The translations under genes were made by a program, and so were the position numbers. Under the pieces are notes generated by a model. The model saw only the letters and a program-made list of their open reading frames with translations. It searched no databases and was not told the origin of the DNA. Shown one piece after another: positions 23,809 to 32,073 of a DNA stretch of 38,936 nucleotides (within the stretch, counting starts at the first letter, position 1; each line of letters starts with the position of its first letter). Source of the DNA: Planctomycetes bacterium TMED75 (lineage in GTDB: Bacteria; Planctomycetota; Phycisphaerae; Phycisphaerales; SM1A02); NCBI GenBank assembly GCA_002171655.1, contig NHEC01000034.1, positions 1 to 38,936 of the forward strand. The letters are read 5' to 3'.

Positions 23809-25229
23809 ATGCAGACCAAAGCCCCATGTACGATTATGACTTGGTCGTGATCGGAAGCGGCCCCGCCGGCCAGCGCGCCGCAGTCCAGGCGGCAAAGCTC
23901 TCCGAGCGAGTGGCCATAGTCGAAAGGCTGCCCTCTCTGGGAGGGGTCTGCATATTGACCGGCACCATTCCATCAAAGACCTTCCGTGAGGCGGTCTTGA
24001 TGACGACCAACTCCTCGGCATTTCGCTTGGATCGAACCACGGGGCATTCACCAGAAATGGCGGAGGTGCTGGAGCGCGTCCAAGAAGTAATGATGGCAGA
24101 AGTACGAGTCATCAAGAACCAGATGTCACGCAACGGGGTTGAGCTGATACGAGGCACTGGACGCTTCCTATCCAGCAATGAAATTGAGATACGGTCTCTG
24201 AAGGACGTTCAAAGGATCACTTCCGAAAACTTCTTGATAGCGGTTGGCACTCGACCAAGCGCACCGGAGGGAGTACCCGTCGACGGAAGAATAGTCATGA
24301 CCTCTGATGAGGTACTTGCCATGGAGCACCTTCCACGCTCGATGGCAGTGGTCGGTGGAGGGGTGATTGGAATCGAGTACGCAACATTCTTCGCGCGGCT
24401 CGGCGTGCATGTCACTTTGATCGATCGGAACCAACGCCCCATCGGCTTCATCGACCACGAAATCGTGGATGAACTCGTGCACCAGATGCAACGTGACGGC
24501 GTCACGTTCCACTTGAATGATGGTGTCGAAGCGATCAAAGTCCTTCATGAAAAAAGCCCCTGTGCCGAGCTGCAACTGCGCTCCGGGGTTCGGTTCAAGG
24601 CAGATACGGTCCTTTATTCAATAGGCCGAACCGCCGCAACCGACACACTCGACCTGAAGACCATCGGCCTTCCGACCGACAGCCGGGGACGAGTCACTGT
24701 CAACGAGAACTATCAGACTGAAGTCGAGCATGTCTGGGCTGCGGGGGACGTGATCGGATTTCCTGCACTCGCTGCCACCAGCAGCGAACAAGGGCGAATC
24801 GCCGCCTGCCGCATGTTCGGAGTCAAAAGCGCCGACATGGGAAGAAACTACCCCTACGGAATCTACTCGATCCCCGAGATATCAATGGTCGGGACTACTG
24901 AGGACGAGTTGACCGAAAAAAAGATGGAGTACGTCGTAGGTGTGGCCCGCTACTCGGAAATCGCACGGGGCCAGATCCTGGGCGACGACACCGGGCTCTT
25001 CAAGATGATTTTCGACAAGGAGACCAGAGCGCTGCTGGGTGTGCATTGCATCGGTACGGGTGCTACTGAGCTGGTTCATGTCGGCCAGGCCGTCTTGAAA
25101 CTGGGGGGAGGGCTCGACTATTTCATGGAAACAGTATTCAACTATCCAACTCTTGCGGAATGCTACAAGGTCGCAGCCTACGACGCAGCCAACAAGCTGG
25201 GATATGTCTCGGAAGCCGAGACCGAGTGA
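23805..25229 (+). CDS. sthA: Soluble (Si-specific) NAD(P)+ transhydrogenase
   Basis: A 474-aa FAD protein that equilibrates NADPH and NADH in the cytoplasm. FAD motif VIGSGPAGQRAA (residues about 15-26), then GGVCILTGTIPSK: it keeps the first Cys but has Thr in place of the second Cys of the CxxxxC redox disulfide, the mark that separates SthA from dihydrolipoamide dehydrogenase. NAD(P) motif AVVGGGVIGIEYATFFARLG, FAD motif EHVWAAGDVIG, and a dimerisation domain with GVHCIGTGATELVHVGQAVL. The length is typical. It is coupled to the TetR gene. A degraded copy of its 3' end lies at 27246-27403. Confidence 0.92.
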   Translation: MNADQSPMYDYDLVVIGSGPAGQRAAVQAAKLSERVAIVERLPSLGGVCILTGTIPSKTFREAVLMTTNSSAFRLDRTTGHSPEMAEVLERVQEVMMAEVRVIKNQMSRNGVELIRGTGRFLSSNEIEIRSLKDVQRITSENFLIAVGTRPSAPEGVPVDGRIVMTSDEVLAMEHLPRSMAVVGGGVIGIEYATFFARLGVHVTLIDRNQRPIGFIDHEIVDELVHQMQRDGVTFHLNDGVEAIKVLHEKSPCAELQLRSGVRFKADTVLYSIGRTAATDTLDLKTIGLPTDSRGRVTVNENYQTEVEHVWAAGDVIGFPALAATSSEQGRIAACRMFGVKSADMGRNYPYGIYSIPEISMVGTTEDELTEKKMEYVVGVARYSEIARGQILGDDTGLFKMIFDKETRALLGVHCIGTGATELVHVGQAVLKLGGGLDYFMETVFNYPTLAECYKVAAYDAANKLGYVSEAETE

Positions 25230-25355
25230 ACCACGCCGCGTCGAGTGCTCTAAGCACAGGCCACAGGAAACAACGCAACCCGCTCTCACGACATCCCCGC
25301 ATGTGGTAGTCTCGCTCTGGTTCTTACCGATAGCCCAAAAATCTGGAGAAGACTG

Positions 25356-27077
25356 ATGATCAAACGCTGCCTAGGGACTTTCGTTGTTACCACCACCCTC
25401 ATCCTGGCCCTGGCACCCACTCCCGCGACGTGCAGTGACGTGGCATCTCCCGTCCCCGCCGATTTCCAGGCGTTGGTCGACAAAGATGCGAAGTTCGTGT
25501 TCTTCATCAAGGACACCGCCGAGCTGATCATCGATCTCAAGCAGATGAACATCGCGCCACCGGACCAGAAGACAACCCTGCAGGAGGCCCTCCCCCTCCA
25601 TTTCACCTCGACCAAGCCGATTCAGGCGGATCAGTTCTTTATGGGGTGGTCACAGGAGGATCCAGCGCTCTTCGAGATGCCGCTGATGCATTTCGCCACG
25701 AGGATTCCCACCGACCAGGTCGGAAAACTCAAGCCGAAAACCGGCTATGAAATCGAGTACCAAGGCGACATCGCCATCTTCTCCAGCAAGCCCAACCAGT
25801 CGTGGACCAGTCCGAATGCGACCGGCAATCCGATCTTCGGGGTGCTGCCCGACATGGCAATCGGAGGGGGAATGGATGGAAAGGGTCTTGGAACCCGCAT
25901 CGCTTCACTCTCGGGGCTGGCGACCGGGATGGCCGCAGGTGCCTTGCCCGGCGCTGCGGGCGAGGGATTGAGGAAAGCCGCCTCTGGAGCCAAGAAATAC
26001 TCGGACCCGATCGTCTACAAGGCAATCCAGGGAGTCATGAAAGACGCGGTAAAGAAAGCCGCAGAGCTCGCGAAACCGCTTGCGGGCGCGAAGTTCCTCA
26101 CCATGGGCATGGACACCGCCGACGGATCAATCACCTTCAACGCATACATTCACCTGCTGAAACCAATGCAGCGGACCGAAAGCTTCGACCAGCACCTCAT
26201 CGACGAACTCCCGCCCGGTCTGCCGATTTACATGGCGCTCAGCACGTCCGCGGCACAGTGGATGACCGGCATCGAATTCGACATCATCGAGGGCTTCCTG
26301 CTCACCAAGGCGGAGCAGGTGCCGAAATTCAATGAAATGAAGAAGCAATTCAACACGGCCGGCAATCTGATCCGCGGAGGGCTGACCATGGGTATGGGGA
26401 TCAACGGGGGCTACCAGTGGAGCAACGTGGAAGTCAGTGACGCTGCGGCATTCATGAGTGCGAACCAAGCCATCATGACCCAGCTGGGCACGCTGGGAAT
26501 CGGCATCAATACAAAACAGGTCGGCACAAACAGCTGGCGCATGGATGTCGATGGGAAAAAGATCGCCGGACTGATCGGCGGTTCCCCGGAGGCCCAGACC
26601 GAGATCGAAGATCAGTACGGAGGCTCGTTCGGAGTCACTGGGGTCGCAAGTGGCAACGTGGTCATGGGCAAGCAGTTCCCGTTCGACCGGCCGACGTTCC
26701 CGGACACGAAGCGCGACGATCCACTTCCTGCGATGCTCAACCAGTCAGCCTCCGGACAGTTGATCTGCGCGATGACGGCGGACCTCGCCTCACTCATGTA
26801 CATGGAGATGCAAAAGAGCATGAAGCGGGACAAGCGAACACGCGGCACGGTCGATGCCAAGGCCTTCGCCGCCGCGGCGCCCTCTGAACTGATCGCACTC
26901 CGGATTGCGCTGACCAGCCCCGACCCGAGCCGCCTCGTGCTCAGCGTGCACGTACCCGCCCAGAAGGCTCAGGCCTACCACCGCCAGCTGGAGAAGATCG
27001 CCTACCCTGCCGGGGCAAAGGGTCAGAAAAAGACCTCGACCACTCCGGGGCCCCTTGCGAACCCTGGAACCAACTAG
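25356..27077 (+). CDS. Exported protein of unknown family, paralog A
   Basis: A 573-aa protein with a signal peptide (CLGTFVVTTTLILALAPTP, cleavage near TCS). I do not recognise the family. Conserved with paralog B (27514-29211): KDAKFVFFIKDTAELI, ATRIPTDQVGKLKPKTGYEI, DELPPGLPIYMAL, IEFDIIEGFLLTKAEQVPKF, QWSNVEVSDAAAFMSAN and a final region before a Lys/Thr/Pro-rich tail. A Gly/Ala-rich segment (about 190-220) is specific to this copy. No metal-binding or catalytic pattern is obvious. Hydrophobic residues are spaced as in alpha/beta globular domains. GGAGAA lies upstream of the ATG. It follows sthA by 126 bases on the same strand. The sequence is more GC-rich than its neighbours. Confidence 0.8.
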   Translation: MIKRCLGTFVVTTTLILALAPTPATCSDVASPVPADFQALVDKDAKFVFFIKDTAELIIDLKQMNIAPPDQKTTLQEALPLHFTSTKPIQADQFFMGWSQEDPALFEMPLMHFATRIPTDQVGKLKPKTGYEIEYQGDIAIFSSKPNQSWTSPNATGNPIFGVLPDMAIGGGMDGKGLGTRIASLSGLATGMAAGALPGAAGEGLRKAASGAKKYSDPIVYKAIQGVMKDAVKKAAELAKPLAGAKFLTMGMDTADGSITFNAYIHLLKPMQRTESFDQHLIDELPPGLPIYMALSTSAAQWMTGIEFDIIEGFLLTKAEQVPKFNEMKKQFNTAGNLIRGGLTMGMGINGGYQWSNVEVSDAAAFMSANQAIMTQLGTLGIGINTKQVGTNSWRMDVDGKKIAGLIGGSPEAQTEIEDQYGGSFGVTGVASGNVVMGKQFPFDRPTFPDTKRDDPLPAMLNQSASGQLICAMTADLASLMYMEMQKSMKRDKRTRGTVDAKAFAAAAPSELIALRIALTSPDPSRLVLSVHVPAQKAQAYHRQLEKIAYPAGAKGQKKTSTTPGPLANPGTN

Positions 27078-27095
27078 GCGGGGGCATAGCCGTAT

Positions 27096-27245
27096 TCAAT
27101 GCTGTTTGGTGGGAAGCGGTCGGGATCCACACCGGGTTCCCGGCGGCCCCCCACCATCCACGTATCTTCTCCGGATTGCATCCTGAAGATCGACCTCGCA
27201 GATGTTCGCGATGGTGGCCAACCAGGCACGCACATCCGCGGATTC
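27096..27245 (-). pseudogene. Remnant of a second mazG-like gene (C-terminal part)
   Basis: On the minus strand from 27245 the frame reads ESADVRAWLATIANICEVDL, then QDAIRRRYVDGGGPPGT and a stop at 27096. The intact MazG-like protein at 29248-29532 reads EFADVLAWIATIANVCEIDL, then EAAITRKYVEGGGPKGT and its stop. By hand count, 70 of 95 bases (27151-27245 against 29270-29364) are identical without gaps. Most amino-acid changes are conservative. The first 56 residues, with the ExxE half of the active site, are missing, so it cannot be functional. Confidence 0.85.
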
Positions 27246-27403
27246 GCGCGCGGACCCATCTTGGGAGAAGACACCGGGCTGTTCACGATGCCTGTGACAG
27301 GCAGACTCCTCAACCGCTTGGAGTCCACTGGATCGGAACCCGGGCGACGGCGCTGGTCCATGTTGGACAGGCGGTGCTCAAACCTGGATACACCACGGAA
27401 TGA
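27246..27403 (+). pseudogene. sthA: Remnant of a second sthA gene (C-terminal part, frameshifted)
   Basis: Starting where the mazG remnant ends, one frame reads ARGPILGEDTGLFTM, matching ARGQILGDDTGLFKM of SthA (from about residue 386). After a one-base deletion, another frame reads LGVHWIGTRATALVHVGQAV, then LKPG, matching LGVHCIGTGATELVHVGQAV and LKLG. It ends at TGA 27401-27403, so the last 40 or so SthA residues are lost too. The reading frame is broken and the N-terminal domains are absent. Confidence 0.85.
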
Positions 27404-27513
27404 TGCAGCGAGCCGGGGTGCGACCCGTTGAATCCGTAGCTTCATCCAGTCCTTGATCCCGCATAGGATATGAACCTCATCTCACTCAACCCGGCCTTCA
27501 GGAGAAGAACTCA

Positions 27514-29211
27514 ATGGACCGCCTCATCGCCGCATCCCTAGTCTGGATCACGATCGCCTGCACCCCAGCAATCGCGGGGCAGAAGACCGAGTCATCTCCG
27601 GTACCAGATGAATACCAGAAGCTGATCTCCAAGGAAGCCAGATTCATCTTCTTCATGAAGAACCCCTCACAGGTGATTGCTGAAATCAAATCGCTGGCCA
27701 TCGTGAAAGAAGTCCCGCCACCAACCCTCAGCAAGGGAATGGAACTTCCGTTCACCACGAGCAAGCGAATCAAGGCAGACCAGTTTTTCATCGCCTGGGC
27801 GGATGAACTTCCGCAATTCTTCAACCAGCCCTCGATGCATGTAGCAACCAGGATTCCCGCTGACCAGGTAGGCAAGCTCAAGCCCGATCCCGGGTATTCG
27901 ATCGAATACCAGGGACAGATCGCGATCTTCACCTTGAAGAAGGGTGAGACGTGGAAAATGCCCAAAGAGGGCAACAATCCAATGCTTACCGCCCTCCCGG
28001 ACGCGGACATCGGGGCCGCACTCAATGGGAAGGAGATGGGCGAAGCCATGAGTGCGAACCTCAAGGAGCTGCTCGACACAGCCCCCCTGATGTTTGATGA
28101 GCGCATGAAGCAATCCATACGTGGCTCGGAAAAATATGGTGATACCGCCGTCAGCAATGCGATCAAAAGCGTGACCAAGGACTTCCAGAACCTGGTGGGC
28201 GAGCTTCTTCCGACCGTGCGCTCGACCAGGCTGCTCACTGCGGGAATCAACTTAGGGAAGGACTCAGTCAAGGTGGATGCGGCGCTGCACTTCAGCGAAG
28301 ACCTACCAGGGAGGGACCCATTCGATGCGCAGCTGATCGATCAACTGCCCCCCGGACTGCCGCTCTACATGGCACTCAACGGACCTGCCGCTCGCTGGGT
28401 CTCACAGATTGAATTCGATGTCCTCGAAGGGTTCCTCATCAGTGAAGCGGAACAGGTTGCCAAATTCGAAGCGCTCAAGACTCAGTGGAACAAGATGGTC
28501 GGCCTGATCGATGGCGGGATCACTGTAGGAATGACCTTGAACACCGCCTATCAATGGAGCAACGTCCAGACCACCGATGGTGTAGCGTTCATGGCTGCCT
28601 GCAACGCCGTGATGAAAGATCTCGGCGAACTCAACGTGGGAATCACGACCAAGCCAAACGGGACTGACCGCTGGACCATGGACATCGATGGCCTGAAGAT
28701 CGGCAAGCTCATGGGAGCCACGAAAGAGGCACAATTGGGGCTCGCCAACCAGTTCGGTGGCAACTACGGCACCAACGCCATTCGCAGCGGGAATCTCGTG
28801 ATGGCCAAGCAATATCCTGTCGATGCACCCAAATTTCCCATGTTTGACCAGGACCGCACGCTCTTCACTCGACTCAAGGGCCCCAATACAGACAACCTGA
28901 TTGTGGGAGTTGCTGCAGATCTTGGCCTGCTGATCCGACGCGATACCGTGAAAACGCTCGAGATGCAGGGCAAGAAGGAGAGCGCACAGGCGGTGAAACG
29001 GATCGTTCCAAATGAACCGATCGCACTGCACATCGACCTAAGTCGTGCGGGCCCCCGGCAGATCGAGCTTGGCGCCAGTTTCCCACTCAAGAGGGCGATG
29101 AACTACTTCACTAAGCTCGCAAAGCTGGAGGACGATCAACCCAAGAGGACGAAAGATGCCGCCGGCAAGTCCAAGGTGCGTACGCCAGTGAAAAGCCCCA
29201 CCACCAGGTGA
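27514..29211 (+). CDS. Exported protein of unknown family, paralog B
   Basis: A 565-aa protein with signal peptide (LIAASLVWITIACTPAIAG). It aligns along its whole length with paralog A at 25356-27077: KEARFIFFMKNPSQVIAE, ATRIPADQVGKLKPDPGYSI, DQLPPGLPLYMALNG, IEFDVLEGFLISEAEQVAKF and YQWSNVQTTDGVAFMAACN. No known family is recognised. Differences are concentrated in the middle (about 160-220) and the tail, while the motifs above are kept, which suggests that both copies are under selection. GGAGAAGAA lies upstream of the ATG. It is convergent with the intact mazG-like gene, 36 bases away. Confidence 0.8.
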   Translation: MDRLIAASLVWITIACTPAIAGQKTESSPVPDEYQKLISKEARFIFFMKNPSQVIAEIKSLAIVKEVPPPTLSKGMELPFTTSKRIKADQFFIAWADELPQFFNQPSMHVATRIPADQVGKLKPDPGYSIEYQGQIAIFTLKKGETWKMPKEGNNPMLTALPDADIGAALNGKEMGEAMSANLKELLDTAPLMFDERMKQSIRGSEKYGDTAVSNAIKSVTKDFQNLVGELLPTVRSTRLLTAGINLGKDSVKVDAALHFSEDLPGRDPFDAQLIDQLPPGLPLYMALNGPAARWVSQIEFDVLEGFLISEAEQVAKFEALKTQWNKMVGLIDGGITVGMTLNTAYQWSNVQTTDGVAFMAACNAVMKDLGELNVGITTKPNGTDRWTMDIDGLKIGKLMGATKEAQLGLANQFGGNYGTNAIRSGNLVMAKQYPVDAPKFPMFDQDRTLFTRLKGPNTDNLIVGVAADLGLLIRRDTVKTLEMQGKKESAQAVKRIVPNEPIALHIDLSRAGPRQIELGASFPLKRAMNYFTKLAKLEDDQPKRTKDAAGKSKVRTPVKSPTTR

Positions 29212-29247
29212 AGGGGCCAATCTAGACGCAGGAGCCGGGCCCTGTAA

Positions 29248-29532
29248 TCACTTGGTACCCTTCGGTCCTCCACCTTCAACGTATTTACGGGTGATCGCTG
29301 CTTCAAGATCGATTTCGCAGACGTTGGCGATGGTGGCGATCCAGGCCAGCACGTCAGCAAATTCCAGTGCAAGCGCATCGGGATCCCCCGTACCTCGCTC
29401 TCGATCGGCAAGCTCCGAAGCAAGCTCTCCCAGTTCTTCGGTGAGCCACAGGAAGGTTCCCGGAACACCACGCTCGGAGTCCGTTTCGAAGTACCGTTCA
29501 CGAATAAGTTGCTGAAAGTCTCGTATCTCCAT
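29248..29532 (-). CDS. MazG-like nucleotide pyrophosphohydrolase
   Basis: A 94-aa single-domain protein of the all-alpha NTP pyrophosphatase group, likely to cleave nucleoside triphosphates to monophosphate and pyrophosphate. The Mg-binding acids are in place: EELGEL (Glu33, Glu36) and LEFAD (Glu57, Asp60). The length is about that of a single MazG domain. The nucleotide substrate is unknown. A truncated homolog of its last 38 codons lies at 27096-27245. The next gene upstream on this strand, of unknown function, is 59 bases away. Confidence 0.83.
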   Translation of the reverse strand: MEIRDFQQLIRERYFETDSERGVPGTFLWLTEELGELASELADRERGTGDPDALALEFADVLAWIATIANVCEIDLEAAITRKYVEGGGPKGTK

Positions 29533-29591
29533 GCCCCAAAGCTACACGGAAGAGCGCATAAATGCACGCCTGCCAGTGGCGCAGAAGGACA

Positions 29592-29906
29592 TCACCCCAC
29601 CGAGGGCGGAGCCATCGGATCGATCGCCTGAATCAAACGGGACCGTTCCACGTGATCGATATCCGGGTCATGCAGACTCATCCACAGCTGAACGTCATTG
29701 AGGATTCCCATGCGCTCGGTGATTAGCCGCTCAAGAAAGCATGCGGTCGCCACTCCACTGTCGGAATACAACATCGCAAGCAACAAGGTCCTCAACCGGA
29801 GGATTCCCTCGGGGTTTGCTGAACGGTCCGATGTGATTCCCCGGTCCGCCAGCGTATTCGAAATCAATTCATCTGCGACATCTCCCCAGTCTCCTGACAA
29901 ATCCAT
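29592..29906 (-). CDS. Small protein of unknown function
   Basis: A 104-aa, mostly helical, acidic protein. The ATG at 29906 (MDLSGDWGDVADELISNTL) has GGAGAG seven bases upstream. The frame is open for 23 more codons upstream, but that part is arginine- and alanine-rich with no better start. Internal segments RLRTLLLAMLYSDSGVATAC and RLIQAIDPMAPP look protein-like. No family is recognised. It is on the same strand as the mazG-like gene and upstream of it, with 59 bases between them, so they may be co-transcribed. Confidence 0.55.
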   Translation of the reverse strand: MDLSGDWGDVADELISNTLADRGITSDRSANPEGILRLRTLLLAMLYSDSGVATACFLERLITERMGILNDVQLWMSLHDPDIDHVERSRLIQAIDPMAPPSVG

Positions 29907-30031
29907 GCACTCACTCTCCAATCCCTGAGCAACTGAAGGTAAACGGAATGCAAATGGAGCAGGTGTCGCGCGCATCCGCGTACAACAAGCGGGTGGAATC
30001 GTTGAAATGATGGATTCATTCCGGACGGCAA

Positions 30032-30105
30032 CGCCCTCGGGTGGACTCGAACCACCAACCTCTGCCTTCGGAGGGCAGCGCTCTATCCAATTGAGCTACG
30101 AGGGC
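30032..30105 (-). tRNA. tRNA-Arg (anticodon CCG)
   Basis: A 74-base cloverleaf on the minus strand. The acceptor stem is GCCCTCG with CGAGGGC, the D stem GCTC/GAGC, the anticodon stem CTGCC/GGCAG with loop CTCCGAA (anticodon CCG, reading CGG), a variable loop of five bases, and the T stem GGTGG/CCACC with TTCGAGT. The discriminator base is G. CCA is not encoded. Confidence 0.95.
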
Positions 30106-30252
30106 AGAACATCCCCTGAGAGTGATGAGCCCTGAAGCCTATGAATGCCGCGCATTCACTGCAAGCCCGCCATCAGAACAATCCCGCATTTGGGCATCGA
30201 GTAGTATGCTGAAATGGACTCCAATTACCTCAAACTGCGAGAAACTCCGACA

Positions 30253-30828
30253 ATGAGCACCAGAAACCTGATGAAGTACTTCCTGCCGCCTGCCCTTCTG
30301 ACCGCGCTCATCACAGCAACGGGCTGCCAAGCGCCCCAGGCCTACCCGGGTCCGGAGCTCTCCGCGAACCAGACCGCAACTCTGGAGATCAACCCGCCAC
30401 AGGCGAATGTCGGCTTTGAACTGACTTCGGTGAATGGACACCCATTCACTGCTGAGGAAAATGCCTCCATTCGATCCGGCAAGAACACCCTGACTCTCAA
30501 TGTCTGGCCCACCTCACAGACCACCATGCAAATGTCGGATCCGGCGTTTGCCACCATGTATTCAATGCAGGACAGTGACTACTCCCGAACCGTGACGATC
30601 ACCTTTGATGCAACCGCAGGATCGACGTACGGTTTGAACGGAAACTTCAACATGGGAGCATCCCCCTCAGATGCCAGCTATTCGGCAGAGGTGTTCAACA
30701 TGAAGACCATGGAGGTGATGGGCCGCTCGGGAAGTAACGACCCTGCCCAGCAGTCAGAACAGATCATGCAAGGGGTCGAGGAAAACCAACGCAACCGTTG
30801 GACCGTCGAGGAAGGGGCGGGTTCGTAG
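30253..30828 (+). CDS. Lipoprotein of unknown function
   Basis: A 191-aa protein with a lipoprotein signal peptide (PPALLTALITATGC, Cys about residue 25). The mature part is Ala/Thr/Asn-rich, with no recognised domain: PPQANVGFELTSVNGHPFTA and AFATMYSMQDSDYSRTVTIT suggest a beta-sandwich. The ATG at 30253 starts the signal peptide well. An upstream ATG at 30214 would add 13 polar residues. The gene is 24 bases from the MFS gene on the same strand. Confidence 0.7.
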   Translation: MSTRNLMKYFLPPALLTALITATGCQAPQAYPGPELSANQTATLEINPPQANVGFELTSVNGHPFTAEENASIRSGKNTLTLNVWPTSQTTMQMSDPAFATMYSMQDSDYSRTVTITFDATAGSTYGLNGNFNMGASPSDASYSAEVFNMKTMEVMGRSGSNDPAQQSEQIMQGVEENQRNRWTVEEGAGS

Positions 30829-30852
30829 GACCCACTGCCAACCAAGCAGATC

Positions 30853-32073
30853 ATGCAAAACGAGGTTACTTCGAGCACCGAACCGAACCGGTCCAATCCT
30901 GCTCCCATTGCCCCGCAACTGGCACTGACGTTCCTGGCCAGCATCGCAACCGCAATCATGTGGAACGGACTTGGCTTTGTGGCCAAGAACGACTACGACT
31001 TCCAGGAGTGGGAGACGTTTCTGCTGTTTGCAGCAAACGGACTTGTGTATGCTTCAGCCGCGATTCTTTCCGGAAGATTTCTTCGACGCATCGCCAAGCT
31101 TGCCACTCCTCGAGCAGTGCTTGCCCTCGTCCTGATTGCACAAGGATTGGCCGCACCGCTGGTCGGCATCGTCGATGGTGAATGGGCGCTTTGGGCAACC
31201 TCATTCCTGTTCAGCATCTGCTCGGCGGGACTCTGGTCGATTGTGGAAAGCTACATGAGCGCTGGACGCCACGGGCATTCAATGCGTTCGACCATCGGGT
31301 GGTGGAACGTCACTTGGATGTCCGCCAATGCGATCGGGCTTGCCTCTATGGCACTCTTCATCGGAAATGATGTGGGCGATGATGGTGGCAGATGGTCAAT
31401 CGGAGCCCTGGGCCCGGTCTGCCTGCTTGCTGCGACAATGCTCTATTGGTACCCCAAGCACCCGGCGCCACACCACACTACCGAAGCAGGTGTCGTTGGA
31501 ACCAACTATTCCAACATGCTCAGAACCTGTCGAATCATGCTTCCAGTCAGCTACGTGTTTGTCGGAGCACTCAGCTCCTTGATGCCATACAAGCTGGACT
31601 CATTGGGTATCGAACCTGCACTGGAGACACCACTGACCGCTACCTGGCTGGTGATCCGAGTACTGGTGGTCGCGGGAATGTGGAGACTGCTCTTCTGGCA
31701 TGGACGCTGGAGCTCACTGGCTCTGGCAGGCCTGCTGATGCTGACCGGATTCGGGCTCATTGCCATGGGCCCGAACATTACCAGCGTGCTGATCGGACTC
31801 GGCCTGGTGGGCGCAGGACAGGGAATGACCTACTACTCGGCGATCTACTACGCCTTGGCGGTTGGCAATGCAGAGGTCGATGCCGCAGGCACCCACGAAA
31901 GTCTGATCGGACTCGGCTATGCCGCCGGCCCCGCCTTCGGCTTGATCGGCATCACACTTGGTGGTGGAGCCGCCATTGGATGGGTGGTTCTGGGAGCAGC
32001 CGGGCTGGCTGCGGTACCCGCTTCTCGCCCATGGCTGAAGGATCGTAAACGACGCCAGCTTCAGGAAAGCTGA
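30853..32073 (+). CDS. MFS transporter
   Basis: A 406-aa protein with about twelve hydrophobic segments and the MFS layout of two bundles split by a polar loop near residue 210 (YPKHPAPHHTTEAGVVGTN). The motif LSGRFLRRIAKLATPRAVLA after the second helix resembles the MFS loop 2-3 signature (GxxxxRxGxR in looser form). Substrate unknown. It follows the lipoprotein gene by 24 bases, and its stop overlaps the convergent epimerase gene by 13 bases. Confidence 0.82.
   Translation: MQNEVTSSTEPNRSNPAPIAPQLALTFLASIATAIMWNGLGFVAKNDYDFQEWETFLLFAANGLVYASAAILSGRFLRRIAKLATPRAVLALVLIAQGLAAPLVGIVDGEWALWATSFLFSICSAGLWSIVESYMSAGRHGHSMRSTIGWWNVTWMSANAIGLASMALFIGNDVGDDGGRWSIGALGPVCLLAATMLYWYPKHPAPHHTTEAGVVGTNYSNMLRTCRIMLPVSYVFVGALSSLMPYKLDSLGIEPALETPLTATWLVIRVLVVAGMWRLLFWHGRWSSLALAGLLMLTGFGLIAMGPNITSVLIGLGLVGAGQGMTYYSAIYYALAVGNAEVDAAGTHESLIGLGYAAGPAFGLIGITLGGGAAIGWVVLGAAGLAAVPASRPWLKDRKRRQLQES

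Larger units (their letters stand above)
24957..29364. repeat. Ancient tandem duplication of an sthA-unknown-mazG block
   Basis: Copy 1 runs from the 3' part of sthA (about 24957) through the first unknown paralog to a mazG fragment ending at 27245. Copy 2 runs from the sthA fragment starting near 27246 through the second unknown paralog to the intact mazG, at position 29364. Gene order, strands and spacing match in both copies. The inner junction joins mazG codon 57 to sthA codon 386 within a few bases. Evidence for each fragment is given in its own entry. Confidence 0.8.

Noticed and set aside
23805-25229. Dihydrolipoamide dehydrogenase as an alternative to SthA
   Set aside because: The CxxxxC redox pair is CxxxxT here, which fits transhydrogenase and would disable a lipoamide dehydrogenase.
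27074-27445. A 123-codon minus-strand open frame across the duplication scar
   Set aside because: It is in a different frame from the mazG homology and runs antisense across the sthA fragment; it looks like a chance frame.
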